Below the pieces are notes generated by a model. The model searched no databases and was not told the origin of the DNA. It saw only the letters and a program-made list of their open reading frames with translations. Below are positions 21,391-29,777 of a DNA stretch of 64,000 bases, one piece after another. The DNA comes from Streptomyces kanamyceticus (GTDB taxonomy: Bacteria > Actinomycetota > Actinomycetes > Streptomycetales > Streptomycetaceae). Each line of letters opens with the position of its first letter. Positions within the stretch are counted from its first letter, which is position 1. The DNA is taken from positions 1,922,001-1,986,000 of the forward strand of contig NZ_CP023699.1 of NCBI RefSeq assembly GCF_008704495.1, read 5' to 3'. A program made the translations under genes and the position numbers.

Positions 21391-21452
21391 GCCTCTATGA
21401 GCGGGGGGTGCTGGCTGCAGCCGTTCGACCAGGTGGAAGACCTCCCGGTCCG
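21391..21452. repeat. Intergenic hairpin-plus-box element, copy C
   Basis: CCTCTATGAGCGGGG (21392-21406) is the imperfect hairpin, followed by about 17 nt and the box TTCGACCAGGTGGAAGACCT at 21424-21443. It abuts the stop codon of the RidA gene at 21457. The box is the conserved part; the hairpin has one mismatch relative to copies A and B. Confidence 0.55.
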
Positions 21453-21456
21453 CGGT

Positions 21457-21882
21457 TCAGTTTCCGGAGCCGACGATGGCGGTGACGCGGATCTCCACGC
21501 GCATGGCGGCGAGGCCGAGGACCGTGACGCCGGTTTCGGTCCAGATCGGCGCGCGGCCGCCGAGGCGGCGTCGGAACTGCTCGGCCATGACCCTGTTGTG
21601 GTCGTCGCCGATGACGTCATCTCCCGGTGTGACCTTGTGGTACGAGTTGACGTGGATGACGTCCTGCCATGTCGCGCCGACCGTGGCGAGCGTGCGCTCC
21701 ACGTTGTCGAAGGCCTGGATGATCTCGTCCTCCAGCGATTCGGGGATGACCAGGTCGTCATCCACCCCGGCCTGTCCGGAGATCTCGACCCGGTCGTCGA
21801 CGCGGACGGCCCCGCTGTAGCCGAGGGCCGCGTGCAGCTTCTCGCCGTAGCCCGGGGTGATGCCGAAGGTGACGGTGCTCAT
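21457..21882 (-). CDS. RidA/YjgF/Rid-family protein
   Basis: A 141-residue Rid-family protein. Members of the RidA branch hydrolyse reactive enamine/imine intermediates; other branches have unknown roles. The fold is recognisable from VEISGQAGVDDD, IIQAFDNVERTLATVGATWQ, DVIHVNSYH and PIWTETGV to MRVEIRVTAIV. The position that holds the catalytic arginine in canonical RidA appears here as a small or hydrophobic residue (GVTVLG), so deaminase activity is doubtful and one of the non-archetypal Rid subgroups is more likely. The gene is divergent from a MarR regulator, with two palindromes in between. Confidence 0.85.
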   Translation of the reverse strand: MSTVTFGITPGYGEKLHAALGYSGAVRVDDRVEISGQAGVDDDLVIPESLEDEIIQAFDNVERTLATVGATWQDVIHVNSYHKVTPGDDVIGDDHNRVMAEQFRRRLGGRAPIWTETGVTVLGLAAMRVEIRVTAIVGSGN

Positions 21883-21924
21883 GATGCTTCCTCTTCCTGT
21901 GCATAGCGGCGCGTTTCCCCGCGC

Positions 21925-21980
21925 ATGACTTCACGCGTAAAGTGATGCTAGCAAACGATGACTTCACGCGTGAAGTGATG
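21925..21980. promoter_or_regulatory. Paired palindromic operators between ridA-like and marR
   Basis: ACTTCACGCGTAAAGTGAT at 21928-21945 and ACTTCACGCGTGAAGTGAT at 21961-21979 are near-identical; the second contains the perfect palindrome CTTCACGCGTGAAG. Their centres are 33 bp apart, about three helical turns, placing both on one DNA face. This fits a MarR-type repressor controlling both divergent genes. Confidence 0.65.
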
Positions 21981-22010
21981 GCGGACTTCGCCGGAAGGAC
22001 GGGAAGATCC

Positions 22011-22520
22011 ATGAGTGGTACGGAAGGGCCCATGAGCGGCGCGAGCGAGGACGCGGACGACGAGGAGCTGCGATGGCTCGACGAGCAGGAGAAGGCGGCA
22101 TGGACAGGGCTGATCTCCCTCGTCCTGCTGCTGCCCGGCAAGCTGGAGTCGCCGCTGCGGCAGGAACACGGCCTCACCCTGTTCGAGTACCTCGTGCTCA
22201 GCCACCTCTCCGAGTCCCCGCGGCGCAAGCTGCGGATGGGCGAGCTCGCCTTCCTCGCCAGCGGGTCGCTCCCCCGCCTGTCCAACGTCGTCAAACGCTG
22301 CGAACAGCGCGGCTGGGTCGTACGGACACCCGACCCGGGCGACGGTCGATACACCCTCGCCGAACTCACCGACGACGGCTTCGACATCGTGCGCCTGGCA
22401 GCGCCCACGCATCTGCGCGCCGTACGCCGCGTCGTCCTCGACTCGCTCAACACGGCCGACCAGAAGGCCCTCGCCCGCATCGCGCAGAAACTCCGCATCG
22501 GTACCGACGACTTCGGCTGA
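22011..22520 (+). CDS. MarR-family transcriptional regulator
   Basis: A 169-residue winged-helix regulator. The core is LTLFEYLVLSHLSESPRRKL, MGELAFLASGSLPRLSNVVK (recognition helix) and the wing VRTPDPGDGRYTLAELTDDG, in standard MarR order. The start at 22011 leaves both palindromes upstream; the ATG at 22032, with GGAAGG in front, is an alternative, whereas the far-upstream start would place operator DNA in the coding sequence. It is divergent from the Rid-family gene and probably represses it and itself. The effector is unknown. Confidence 0.85.
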   Translation: MSGTEGPMSGASEDADDEELRWLDEQEKAAWTGLISLVLLLPGKLESPLRQEHGLTLFEYLVLSHLSESPRRKLRMGELAFLASGSLPRLSNVVKRCEQRGWVVRTPDPGDGRYTLAELTDDGFDIVRLAAPTHLRAVRRVVLDSLNTADQKALARIAQKLRIGTDDFG

Positions 22521-22594
22521 CGGCGATGTCGTGACGTCGTGACGTCAGGTGTGCTCGATGCCAGGTACGTGCGGGCGTTGGCCGGAGCCGCACT

Positions 22595-23515
22595 TCAGGC
22601 GCGGCCGTCGAACGTCGACCCGAGCAGGACCTGCGCCCACCGGGCCGGTCCCTCGCCGGGGTCGCTGACGCAGAACCACAGGGTGCAGGTGCCCGACGGG
22701 TCCTGGAGCGCGGTGAGTTCGCCCGCCCGGCCGTTCCTGGGGAGTTCGGGGCCCTGGCCGCGTTCGACGGGGATCGCGTTGGGAGTCATCGGCAGCGGCG
22801 GGTTCAGCGCGTCCGACCGGCGCGGTAGCAACCGGAGTTGAGCGCCCGCCTCCGACTCGAAGTGGCCGCCGTTCGCGCTTCCGGGGCCGAGCCCGGACAC
22901 GCCAGGAGACCCTTCTCCGAGGACACCGATGCCCAGCGCGCTCTGCCCGCGTACGCCAGGAGCGAGGGTGCTCTTCCCCTCCACGCCGAAGCTGTTCTCG
23001 CTCTCACCGCGCACTCCACCGTCGTCGCCCTTGCCCCGGACGCCGATGCCGACGGCCCTGCCGAGCACGGCCGACGGATCCGCGGCCTCCCAGGCGGCGT
23101 CCCTGGCCGCGCCCTGTCCGTAGCCGAGCACGCCGGGCGTACCGCGCCCGAAGACGCCGGGCAGGGCGGTGCCGCCCGCGCCCAGCACGCCCGCCTGCAC
23201 CTGCTGTTCCTGCGCCTTGTCGCGGGGTGCGCCATGTACGTAGCCGACGACGCCGTTCGCCCCGGTGGCGACCATTCCGTTGCCCGCCGGCTGACCGGGG
23301 AAGGCGATGGTCCCCTTGGCGTGGAGGGCGTCCACCCCCTCGGAGGCGTCCCGCAGCACCTTGTCGTTCTCGATCGCCACCCTCAGTACGAAGTCCTCGC
23401 CGTAGCCGTCGAGCGCATCGCCCCCTCCCTTGGCGACCAGGATGGTGCGCTCCTCGCTCTCGTTGGTCCGCCCCACGACCATGTCGTCCCCGGCGTTGTC
23501 GGCTCCTGATCCCAT
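22595..23515 (-). CDS. Glycine-rich repeat protein (tail-fibre/beta-helix-like)
   Basis: A 306-residue protein. Residues 25-95 form a leader domain (ERTILVAKGGGDALDGYGED, ALHAKGTIAFPGQPAGNGMV). From about 95 to 215 comes a run of GV-x-G repeats: GVVGYVHG, GVLGAGG, GVFGRG, GVLGYGQG, GVRGKGDDG, GVRGES, GVEGKS, GVRGQS, GVLGEG, GVSGLG. Such repeats are typical of triple-stranded beta-helices in phage tail fibres and related bacterial surface or spike proteins. The C-terminal 60 residues form a cap (GTCTLWFCVSDPGEGPARW). No signal peptide is present. It stands alone between MarR and the caspase relic. Confidence 0.7.
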   Translation of the reverse strand: MGSGADNAGDDMVVGRTNESEERTILVAKGGGDALDGYGEDFVLRVAIENDKVLRDASEGVDALHAKGTIAFPGQPAGNGMVATGANGVVGYVHGAPRDKAQEQQVQAGVLGAGGTALPGVFGRGTPGVLGYGQGAARDAAWEAADPSAVLGRAVGIGVRGKGDDGGVRGESENSFGVEGKSTLAPGVRGQSALGIGVLGEGSPGVSGLGPGSANGGHFESEAGAQLRLLPRRSDALNPPLPMTPNAIPVERGQGPELPRNGRAGELTALQDPSGTCTLWFCVSDPGEGPARWAQVLLGSTFDGRA

Positions 23516-23623
23516 CGTTCTCCCCCTTCGGACATCGGCCGGATTCGTGCTCCAACTCCCTTATACGGGTGGGGAAGCCGGACCAACCCGTTCCAGACAG
23601 AGTCAGATTCCGTGACCTCCGGT

Positions 23624-24881
23624 TCACGGCGGTCCGTCGTCCTCGATCCCACCCGCGGTCGACCTGCCGTCCGGACTCAGCGCCACAGCGCCGGCGGCGC
23701 GGTCCATGAACGAGGCAGTGAGGTGGCCGGTGCCGGTGTTCCACAACCGGACGCCACCCGTCCCGGCGGTGGCCAGCATCTTGCCGTCGTGACTGAAGGC
23801 CACGGCGTGGGTTGCCTCGTCGCCGAGAAAGGTCTTGGTCTTGCTGGTGCCTTTGCCGGAAGTCCTCCGCATCCAGCAGCCGTCCGTCGTACCGGTGACC
23901 ACGTGTTGCCCGTCGGGGCTCAGCGCCAAGGCGGTCACGCTGCCCTCGGGCTTCTGATCACTGACCATGCGCCGCCCGGACACGTCCCACGGCCGGATTC
24001 GGCTGGGCGCGTCCTGGACGTCGAAGGCGGAGGCCACGAACATGCCGTCGCCGCTGAAGGCGAGTGCCCCGTAGGTGATGGTGCCCCGCTCCTCCCGATC
24101 TCCGCTCCGGAGCTCGACGGTGCCGACGCAAGTGGCCGGATCGCGCAGCCTGACCCCGCCTGCGCTGCCGGTCGCGAGTGCGCGGCCGTCGGGACTGAAC
24201 GCCAGAACCGCGGCGCCCACGCTACTGAGCTTGGTGTCCGTCTCCTTCGGCCACAAGAGCACAGCGGCAGTGCCACCGCCCCCCGCCGGGGCTGGTCTTT
24301 CTGCCCCTGCGCCGGTGCGGCCTGCCGCGGCGTCCCTGGAGTCTCAGGGGCAGGATCCGGGTCCGGCGGTCTCCACCGGTTGCGCGCCAGCACGATGGTG
24401 TGCCCGTCGTTGCGGGCACGCTGCTGAGGGACGGGACGGGACGGCGCGGTCTGGCGGCCTGGAGGGCGTGGCGCACGCGCCGGAAGACATCGCTCGTGTT
24501 CAGCATGTCCGGGGCTCCGGGCACTCCCTCCTCCAGGGCCTTCACCAACTCGCCCGTGAACGCGGTGTACGTCTCGCCCAGTGGCGCCAGCCCGGGAGCG
24601 GTCCGGGAGCGGTCTTCGCGGTGGACGTCATGATGTAAGTGCCGTCGACGCGGGCCCTGTTGACGACCTCCTCCTCCGCGGCGCCCATGTACCCCTCCAG
24701 GGCGGTGCCGCAGTAGCAGCAGTCGAGGATGACGAGTCGGCTCTGCGCACGGCAGTTCACCACGAGCTCGTGGCGCACCCGGTCGTAGTCGACCGCGCGG
24801 TAAGATGATCACCGCCCGCGACCGCGCGGGTCCGGGAAGGTCATCGGCTGTCTTCCGGTCCGCCTCCACTCGGACGGTCAT
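23624..24881 (-). pseudogene. Frameshifted caspase-WD40 gene
   Basis: On the minus strand from the ATG at 24881 the pieces of a caspase-like peptidase fused to WD40 repeats can be read in several frames. AVDYDRVRHELVV and RLVILDCCYCGTALEGYMG form the Cys-containing strand and loop; GETYTAFTGELVKALEEGVP follows after a shift near 24605; then a Pro-rich linker; then at least five WD40 blades (VLAFSPDGRALATG, LAFSGDGMFVASA, LALSPDGQHVVTG, VAFSHDGKMLATAG, VALSPDGR). The region with the catalytic His is deleted near 24800, and the last blade is cut off. At least three frame changes make it a pseudogene. Intact relatives act in bacterial regulated cell death or defence. Confidence 0.7.
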
Positions 24882-25123
24882 CCGCTCGTTCCCCTTCGTC
24901 CCCGTCGTCCCCTGAGGCTGCCTCCGCCGTTGAACGTAGGGGTGACGGGTGGAGCGGTGGGACGCGCACCGCGCCAAGCCGCTTAGGGCAACGCCAAGTT
25001 CAGCGCCGTCAGGCCGTGTCCCATCACGAGGTTGATGGCCTCAAGCGCCCCCATGGAGCCGGTCGAAGGCTCCAACACGCCGAGTCCGCGACCGGAGCAG
25101 GTGTGGCCGATTAGGGTCGAGGC

Positions 25124-25783
25124 ATGACTATGCCCCTTACCGACAGTGCCTTCGACTCGCTCCGCCTCGACGCCGTGCCCGACCAGGAGACGCTGCGCCG
25201 GGTCTACCCGCTCCCCAACGACGGAGCCATGCGGAAGGAGATGCCCGAACTCACCGAACAGACCCAGCGGTTGATCGGTCTCTCTTCACTGGTCCTGGTC
25301 TCCAGCGCGGACGCCGAGGGCAATTGCGACGTCTCCCCGCGCGGCGGCCCCGCCGGGTTCGTCGCCGTCCTGGACTCACGGACGGTGGCCATACCGGACG
25401 CGACCGGCAACAAGCGTCTGGACACCCTGCAGAACGTCATCGCCACCGGACGGGCCGGGCTGCTGTTCGTCATCCCGGGGCGCACCACGACCCTCAGGGT
25501 GAACGGCCGGGCCTGCGTCTCCACCCGCCCTGAGCTCCTGTCCCAGCTGACCGCCGTGGGCAAACCGCCGGCCAGCGCGCTGGTGCTGGGGATCGAGGAG
25601 GTCTACCCGCACTGCCCCAAGTCACTGCTGCGCAGCGCCGCCTGGAAGCCTGAGCAGTGGCTGTCGAAGGACGCCCAGCCGACCTCGGCCGAGGTGACAC
25701 TGGCCCAGCTGCGCAGGCCGGAACTGACGATCGCCGACATCGAACAGGCGGAGGCGGACTCGCTCAAGTACCGGTACGAGTAA
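25124..25783 (+). CDS. Pyridoxamine 5'-phosphate oxidase-family FMN protein (MSMEG_1061 type)
   Basis: A 219-residue split-barrel flavin protein. The core reads SSLVLVSSADAEGNCDVSPR, GGPAGFVAVLDSRTVAIPDA, then RLDTLQNVIATGRAGLLFVI and TLRVNGRACVST, which is the standard order for FMN-binding PPOX-like proteins of the MSMEG_1061 group. The C-terminal region (YPHCPKSLLRSAAWKPEQW) is also typical. The reaction is unknown; related proteins reduce F420 or flavin substrates or bind haem. A short tandem duplication of its last codons lies just after the stop. A nitroreductase follows 83 bp downstream in the same direction. Confidence 0.85.
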   Translation: MTMPLTDSAFDSLRLDAVPDQETLRRVYPLPNDGAMRKEMPELTEQTQRLIGLSSLVLVSSADAEGNCDVSPRGGPAGFVAVLDSRTVAIPDATGNKRLDTLQNVIATGRAGLLFVIPGRTTTLRVNGRACVSTRPELLSQLTAVGKPPASALVLGIEEVYPHCPKSLLRSAAWKPEQWLSKDAQPTSAEVTLAQLRRPELTIADIEQAEADSLKYRYE

Positions 25784-25866
25784 GCGACTCAAGTACCCGT
25801 GCGAGTAACCGATACGAGTAGCCGGTACGAGCAACAGGGCCGACCGACGGCGTGTGAAGGTGAGAC

Positions 25867-26532
25867 GTGGACGTATATGAAGCCGTCGACAGCCGCAGGG
25901 CCGTGCGCGCGTTCAGCGATGAGCCGGTGCCCAAAGAGGTGCTCGAACGCGTGCTGGCCGCGGCGGCGCGGTCCCCTTCCAGCGGGAACCTCCAGCCTTG
26001 GCACGCGTACGTCGTGACCGGCGAGCCCCTGGCCGAGCTGAAGAGGCGCGCGACGGCCAGGGCGCTCGCGGGAGACCCCGGTGACGAGCGGGAGTATCCG
26101 ATGTACCCGGCCGGGCTGGCCGCACCGTATCTGGACCGCTTCTCCGCCGCGGCCGGACAGCGGTACGAAGCGCTGGGAATCCAGCGCGACGACGTCGACA
26201 GGCCGAAGAAGATCGCCGCGTTGAACTCGGAGGCGTTCGGCGCGCCGGTCGTGCTGTTCTGCTACCTCGACCGGGCGATGGGGCCCGGGCAGTGGGGGGA
26301 CGCGGGCATGTACCTGCAGACGGTCATGCTGTTGCTGAGGGCGGAAGGGCTGCACAGCTGCCCTCAGGTGATGTGGACGATGTATCGCGAGACCGTCAGT
26401 CGGACGGTCGGAGTCGATGACGGGCTCGTGCTGTACTGCGGTGTCGCGGTGGGGTTCGAGAAGGAAGGCGTGCCGCGTCTTCGTACGGGGCGGGCGGACG
26501 TGACGGAGACGGTGAGCTTCATCGGAATCTGA
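25867..26532 (+). CDS. Nitroreductase-family FMN oxidoreductase
   Basis: A 221-residue nitroreductase. The FMN site is visible in SRRAVRAFSDEPVPKEVLE and ARSPSSGNLQPWHAYVV near the N-terminus; the dimer and cofactor region GDAGMYLQTVMLLLRAEGL and the C-terminal VAVGFEKEGVPRLRTGRADV complete the fold. It probably reduces nitroaromatics or quinones with NAD(P)H. The GTG start at 25867 is preceded by AAGGTGAG. It lies behind the PPOX-like gene and may be cotranscribed with it, giving a flavin-enzyme pair. Confidence 0.88.
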   Translation: MDVYEAVDSRRAVRAFSDEPVPKEVLERVLAAAARSPSSGNLQPWHAYVVTGEPLAELKRRATARALAGDPGDEREYPMYPAGLAAPYLDRFSAAAGQRYEALGIQRDDVDRPKKIAALNSEAFGAPVVLFCYLDRAMGPGQWGDAGMYLQTVMLLLRAEGLHSCPQVMWTMYRETVSRTVGVDDGLVLYCGVAVGFEKEGVPRLRTGRADVTETVSFIGI

Positions 26533-26599
26533 CCCGGCGGCCCGCCGACCCGCTACCCCACCACCCCACCCCACGCGCCGACCCCATCGGCGCGTGAGG

Positions 26600-27706
26600 T
26601 CATGAACTCAGCTGGGACGCTGCGAACTTCCCGCGCCAGGCCAGCGACACGTACACCAGCGCCACCAGCACAGGGACCTCGATCAGCGGGCCGACGACGC
26701 CCGAGAGTGCCTGGCCGGAGGTGACGCCGAAGGTGGCGATGGCGACCGCGATGGCCAGCTCGAAGTTGTTGCCCGCCGCCGTGAACGCGAGAGTCGCGGT
26801 GCGGTCGTACGACAGACCGATGGCCTTGCCGAGGAAGAACGTGCCGAACCACATGACCGCGAAGTACACGAGCAGCGGCAGCGCGATCCGGACGACGTCC
26901 AGCGGCTGCGACGTGATCGTCCTGCCCTGCAGGGCGAAGAGGATGACGATCGTGAAGAGCAGCCCGTACAGCGCCCAAGGGCCGATCTTCGGCAGGAAGT
27001 CGGACTCGTAGCGCTCGCGGCCCAGCTTCCGCTCGCCGATCCCGCGGGTCAGGAACCCGGCGAGCAGCGGGACGCCGAGGAAGACGACGACGTTCAGCGC
27101 GATCTTCCACATCGAGATGTCCAGGTGCTGGCCGTCACCGAGGCCGAGCCAGTTCGGCAGCAGGTCCAGGTAGAACCAGCCGAGCAGGCCGAACGCCAGC
27201 ACCTGGAAGACCGAGTTGAGGGCGACGAGCACGGCGGCGGCCTCGCGGTCGCCGCACGCCAGGTCGTTCCAGATGATGACCATGGCGATGCAGCGGGCCA
27301 GACCGACGACGATCAGTCCGGTGCGGTACTCCGGCAGGTCCGCGAGGAAGGTCCAGGCGAGCGCGAACATCACGGCGGGGCCGACCAGCCAGTTGATGAC
27401 CAGCGACGACACCATCAGCCTCTTGTCGCCGGTGACGGCGTCGAGCTTGTCGTAGCGGACCTTGGCGAGCACCGGATACATCATGACCAGCAGGCCGATG
27501 GCGATCGGCAAGGAGATGCCGCCGATCTCGACCTTCGCGAGAGCGTCGTTCAGGCCGGGGACCAGGCGCCCGAGACCCAGGCCGAGGGCCATGGCGAGGA
27601 GGATCCACAGGGCCAGGAAGCGGTCCAGCGTCGACAGCTTCGCGACGATCGAGGCGTCACCACCCGCCTTGGCGGGTGCGGCGACGCCGGGTTCGGTCGC
27701 GGTCAT
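26600..27706 (-). CDS. Arsenite efflux transporter, ACR3 family
   Basis: A 368-residue membrane protein with about ten hydrophobic segments. The ACR3 signature cysteine is Cys139 in VGLARCIAMVIIWNDLACGD, and GNNFELAIAVAIATFG near the C-terminus is the second hallmark. It extrudes arsenite (and possibly antimonite) using the membrane potential. Its ATG overlaps the arsR stop (TGATG at 27704-27708), so the two are translationally coupled. The arsenate reductase lies divergently, so the locus converts arsenate to arsenite and exports it. Confidence 0.93.
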   Translation of the reverse strand: MTATEPGVAAPAKAGGDASIVAKLSTLDRFLALWILLAMALGLGLGRLVPGLNDALAKVEIGGISLPIAIGLLVMMYPVLAKVRYDKLDAVTGDKRLMVSSLVINWLVGPAVMFALAWTFLADLPEYRTGLIVVGLARCIAMVIIWNDLACGDREAAAVLVALNSVFQVLAFGLLGWFYLDLLPNWLGLGDGQHLDISMWKIALNVVVFLGVPLLAGFLTRGIGERKLGRERYESDFLPKIGPWALYGLLFTIVILFALQGRTITSQPLDVVRIALPLLVYFAVMWFGTFFLGKAIGLSYDRTATLAFTAAGNNFELAIAVAIATFGVTSGQALSGVVGPLIEVPVLVALVYVSLAWRGKFAASQLSS

Positions 27707-28017
27707 CAGCAGGCTCGCTTTCGGTTCGTCTCGACGGTGGTACGAGCCTGGGCGGCTAGTTCGCCGAAGGCGGCGGAAAGGCCCTCAAGGACCTCGGGGC
27801 GGAGCTTGTAGTAGGTGAAGCGGCCGCAGGGCTCGGTGTCCACCACGCCCGCCTCACGCAGCACGCGCAGATGGTTGGAGAGGTTCGTCTGCCGGGCGCC
27901 GGTCTCCTCCACGAGGTGGGTGGTGCACAGGGTCTCGCGGGCGAGCAGGGTCACGATCTGGAGCCGCAGCGGATCGGCCAGGACGCGGATCAGATCAGTG
28001 GTGGCTGACGTCAGCAT
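27706..28017 (-). CDS. arsR: ArsR-family metalloregulator
   Basis: A 103-residue winged-helix repressor (VLADPLRLQIVTLLARETL, ARQTNLSNHLRVLREAGVV). The classical ELCVCDL metal site is replaced: only Cys31 remains in that helix (TLCTTHL), with Cys64 (EPCGRF) and Cys103 at the very C-terminus as other candidates. The arsenite site may therefore resemble the variant geometries known in actinobacteria. It is the first gene of the arsR-ACR3 pair and faces arsC across about 95 bp that contain inverted repeats. Confidence 0.9.
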   Translation of the reverse strand: MLTSATTDLIRVLADPLRLQIVTLLARETLCTTHLVEETGARQTNLSNHLRVLREAGVVDTEPCGRFTYYKLRPEVLEGLSAAFGELAAQARTTVETNRKRAC

Positions 28018-28020
28018 GGG

Positions 28021-28050
28021 CTGATACTTTCACATCAGTGACGGGTGATG
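28021..28050. promoter_or_regulatory. Candidate ArsR operator
   Basis: Overlapping inverted repeats CTGAT/ATCAG (28021-28025 and 28034-28038) and CATCA/TGATG (28033-28037 and 28046-28050) begin 4 bp upstream of the arsR start and lie 63 bp before arsC. The position suits repression of both divergent genes. Confidence 0.5.
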
Positions 28051-28112
28051 CCACGTCCCGTCGCGGAACGATGCGTGATCCCACGAGACGCACGAGACGA
28101 GAGAGACCCCTG

Positions 28113-28550
28113 ATGTCCGACAAGCCCTCAGTGCTGTTCGTCTGTGTCCACAACGCCGGCCGTTCCCAGATGGCCGCCGCATGGCTGACCCACCTGGCCG
28201 GGGACCGCGTCGAGGTCCGCTCGGCAGGCTCCCGGCCGGGCGCCGCGGTGAACCCGGCCGCCGTCGCGGCGATGGCCGAGGTCGGCATCGACATCTCCGC
28301 CGAGACCCCGAAGATCCTGACCGTGGACACGGTGCGGGAGTCGGACGTCTGCATCACCATGGACTGCGGCGACACCTGCCCCGTCTTCCCCGGAAAGCGC
28401 TACCTGGACTGGAAGTTGGCGGACCCGGCAGGCCGGGGTGTCGAGGCGGTCCGCCCGATCCGCGACGAGATCAAGGTGCTGGTCGAGGACCTGATCGAGG
28501 ACCTGATCGAGGGCCTGATCACGGAGATCGCCCCGGGGCCCGCGGCATGA
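28113..28550 (+). CDS. arsC: Arsenate reductase, low-molecular-weight phosphatase type
   Basis: A 145-residue ArsC. The phosphatase loop CVHNAGRS has Cys11 and Arg17; the redox cysteines are in CITMDCGDTCP (Cys80, Cys85, Cys89). The enzyme reduces arsenate to arsenite with thioredoxin or mycothiol as donor. The ATG at 28113 is preceded by GAGAGA. Near the C-terminus the 12-bp unit GACCTGATCGAG is repeated, giving EDLIEDLIEGLI, an extension absent from the arsC relic at 19.5 kb (RIEALITEI). It is divergent from arsR. Confidence 0.92.
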   Translation: MSDKPSVLFVCVHNAGRSQMAAAWLTHLAGDRVEVRSAGSRPGAAVNPAAVAAMAEVGIDISAETPKILTVDTVRESDVCITMDCGDTCPVFPGKRYLDWKLADPAGRGVEAVRPIRDEIKVLVEDLIEDLIEGLITEIAPGPAA

Positions 28551-28699
28551 GCGGCGATGGTGCGGTCGAGGCCAGCGGGAGCCAGCGGAAGCCAGCGGGA
28601 GAAAATCCATGGACGGGCCCGCGGAAGACCACATAGGGTCTGGATCCACGCCCTGAGACTGACGGAAGGAGGCGAGTGCCGTGCGGTTCACACCTTTCC

Positions 28700-28753
28700 A
28701 GCGCTCCCTTTCCGCTGTCCCGGCGTGATCGTTGAATTCTGACCGGGAGCGCT
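28700..28753. promoter_or_regulatory. Inverted repeat upstream of the GNAT gene
   Basis: AGCGCTCCC (28700-28708) and GGGAGCGCT (28745-28753) are perfect reverse complements separated by 36 nt, 28 bp before the GNAT start. It may be a terminator for arsC or an operator. Upstream, near 28567-28597, an 11-bp GCCAGCGGRA-type unit is repeated three times. Confidence 0.35.
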
Positions 28754-28781
28754 CAAAGCAGCCTGTATCCCGGAGGAATTC

Positions 28782-29681
28782 ATGACCGATCTGGTCATCC
28801 GCGCGCTCTCCGCGAGCGACGCCCATCTCTTCGACGTACTCCCCGACCCCTTGGATGCCCGGGAAAGCCATCGGCGTACCCGGTTCCGCACCGAGTGGAA
28901 GCGCGTCGCCCTGCGTGACGGCGAGGTCGTCGCACGCGGCGCGTGGTGGGGCGGCCCCGACGACGCGGAGCCCGTCAACATCAACTGGTTCGACGTGGCC
29001 GAGGGCGAGGAGGCCGCGGGCGCCGAACTCCTGCGCTCCGCGCCCTGGCAGGTCGAACTCGAGATCAACCTGCCCGGCGGCTGGCGGGACGAGCCCGACC
29101 TGCGCGCCGCCGCGGAGGCGCGCTTCGCCGCCGCACGAGCGGCCGGGTACGAACTCATGGTGGAACGCTTCCTGTACCGCTGGACCCCGGAGCGCGGTCT
29201 GCCCGAGCGGCCCGGACGGCTGCGCTTCAGCGCCGAACCGGACGACGCCGTGTTCTTCGACGCGTTGCGCCGCATCCACTCCGTCACCTTGGACGCCCAC
29301 GCGCTCAAGGCCATCGAGGAGGGCGGCCTCGACCAGGCCGCCCAGCAGGAGATCGACTTCTTCCACTGGTGCCCCTCGCCCCGGGAGTGGTGGCAGGTCG
29401 CGCACACGCCGGAGGGCGACCTGGCCGGTATCCACATCCCGGCCCACAACCCCTCGGGACCGACCGTCGGCTTCATCGGAGTCGTCCCGGAACAGCGCGG
29501 TCACGCCTACTCCTACGACCTCCTCACGGAGTGCACCCGCTTCCTCGTCGAGCAGGGCGCGGAGTTCGTCACCGGGGCGACGGACCAGGGCAACTTCCCC
29601 ATGGCCGCGAACTTCACCAAGGCCCGCTTCCCTGTGGTCAGGGAACGCATCAACTTCCACGTGCCGGGCCGGGCGACCTAG
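28782..29681 (+). CDS. GNAT-family N-acetyltransferase
   Basis: A 299-residue protein with a duplicated GNAT-like layout: an N-terminal half that starts MTDLVIRALSASDAHLF and a C-terminal catalytic half with the acetyl-CoA strand-helix VGFIGVVPEQRGHAYSYDLL and the closing ATDQGNFPMAANFTKARFPV (Asn/Phe motif before the last strand). An ideal GGAGG ribosome site precedes the ATG. The substrate is unknown; relatives acetylate small amines or antibiotics. It is the last plus-strand gene before a convergent TetR regulator. Confidence 0.85.
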   Translation: MTDLVIRALSASDAHLFDVLPDPLDARESHRRTRFRTEWKRVALRDGEVVARGAWWGGPDDAEPVNINWFDVAEGEEAAGAELLRSAPWQVELEINLPGGWRDEPDLRAAAEARFAAARAAGYELMVERFLYRWTPERGLPERPGRLRFSAEPDDAVFFDALRRIHSVTLDAHALKAIEEGGLDQAAQQEIDFFHWCPSPREWWQVAHTPEGDLAGIHIPAHNPSGPTVGFIGVVPEQRGHAYSYDLLTECTRFLVEQGAEFVTGATDQGNFPMAANFTKARFPVVRERINFHVPGRAT

Positions 29682-29777
29682 TGGCTTAGCGGCCCAGTGG
29701 CCTAGCGAGGAGTAGCGCACAGCGAGGGGTCCGGACCGATGGCAGGTCCGGGCCCCTCGCCAGTGACCGGGCCGAGG

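Noticed and set aside
22595..23515. Prophage remnant suggested by the tail-fibre-like repeats
   Set aside because: No capsid, terminase, portal, lysin or integrase gene is near; one repeat protein does not make a prophage.
25768..25840. CRISPR-like or regulatory repeat after the PPOX-like gene
   Set aside because: The stretch is a degenerate tandem copy of the gene's last codons (CTCAAGTACC-GTACGAGTAA type), without spacers.
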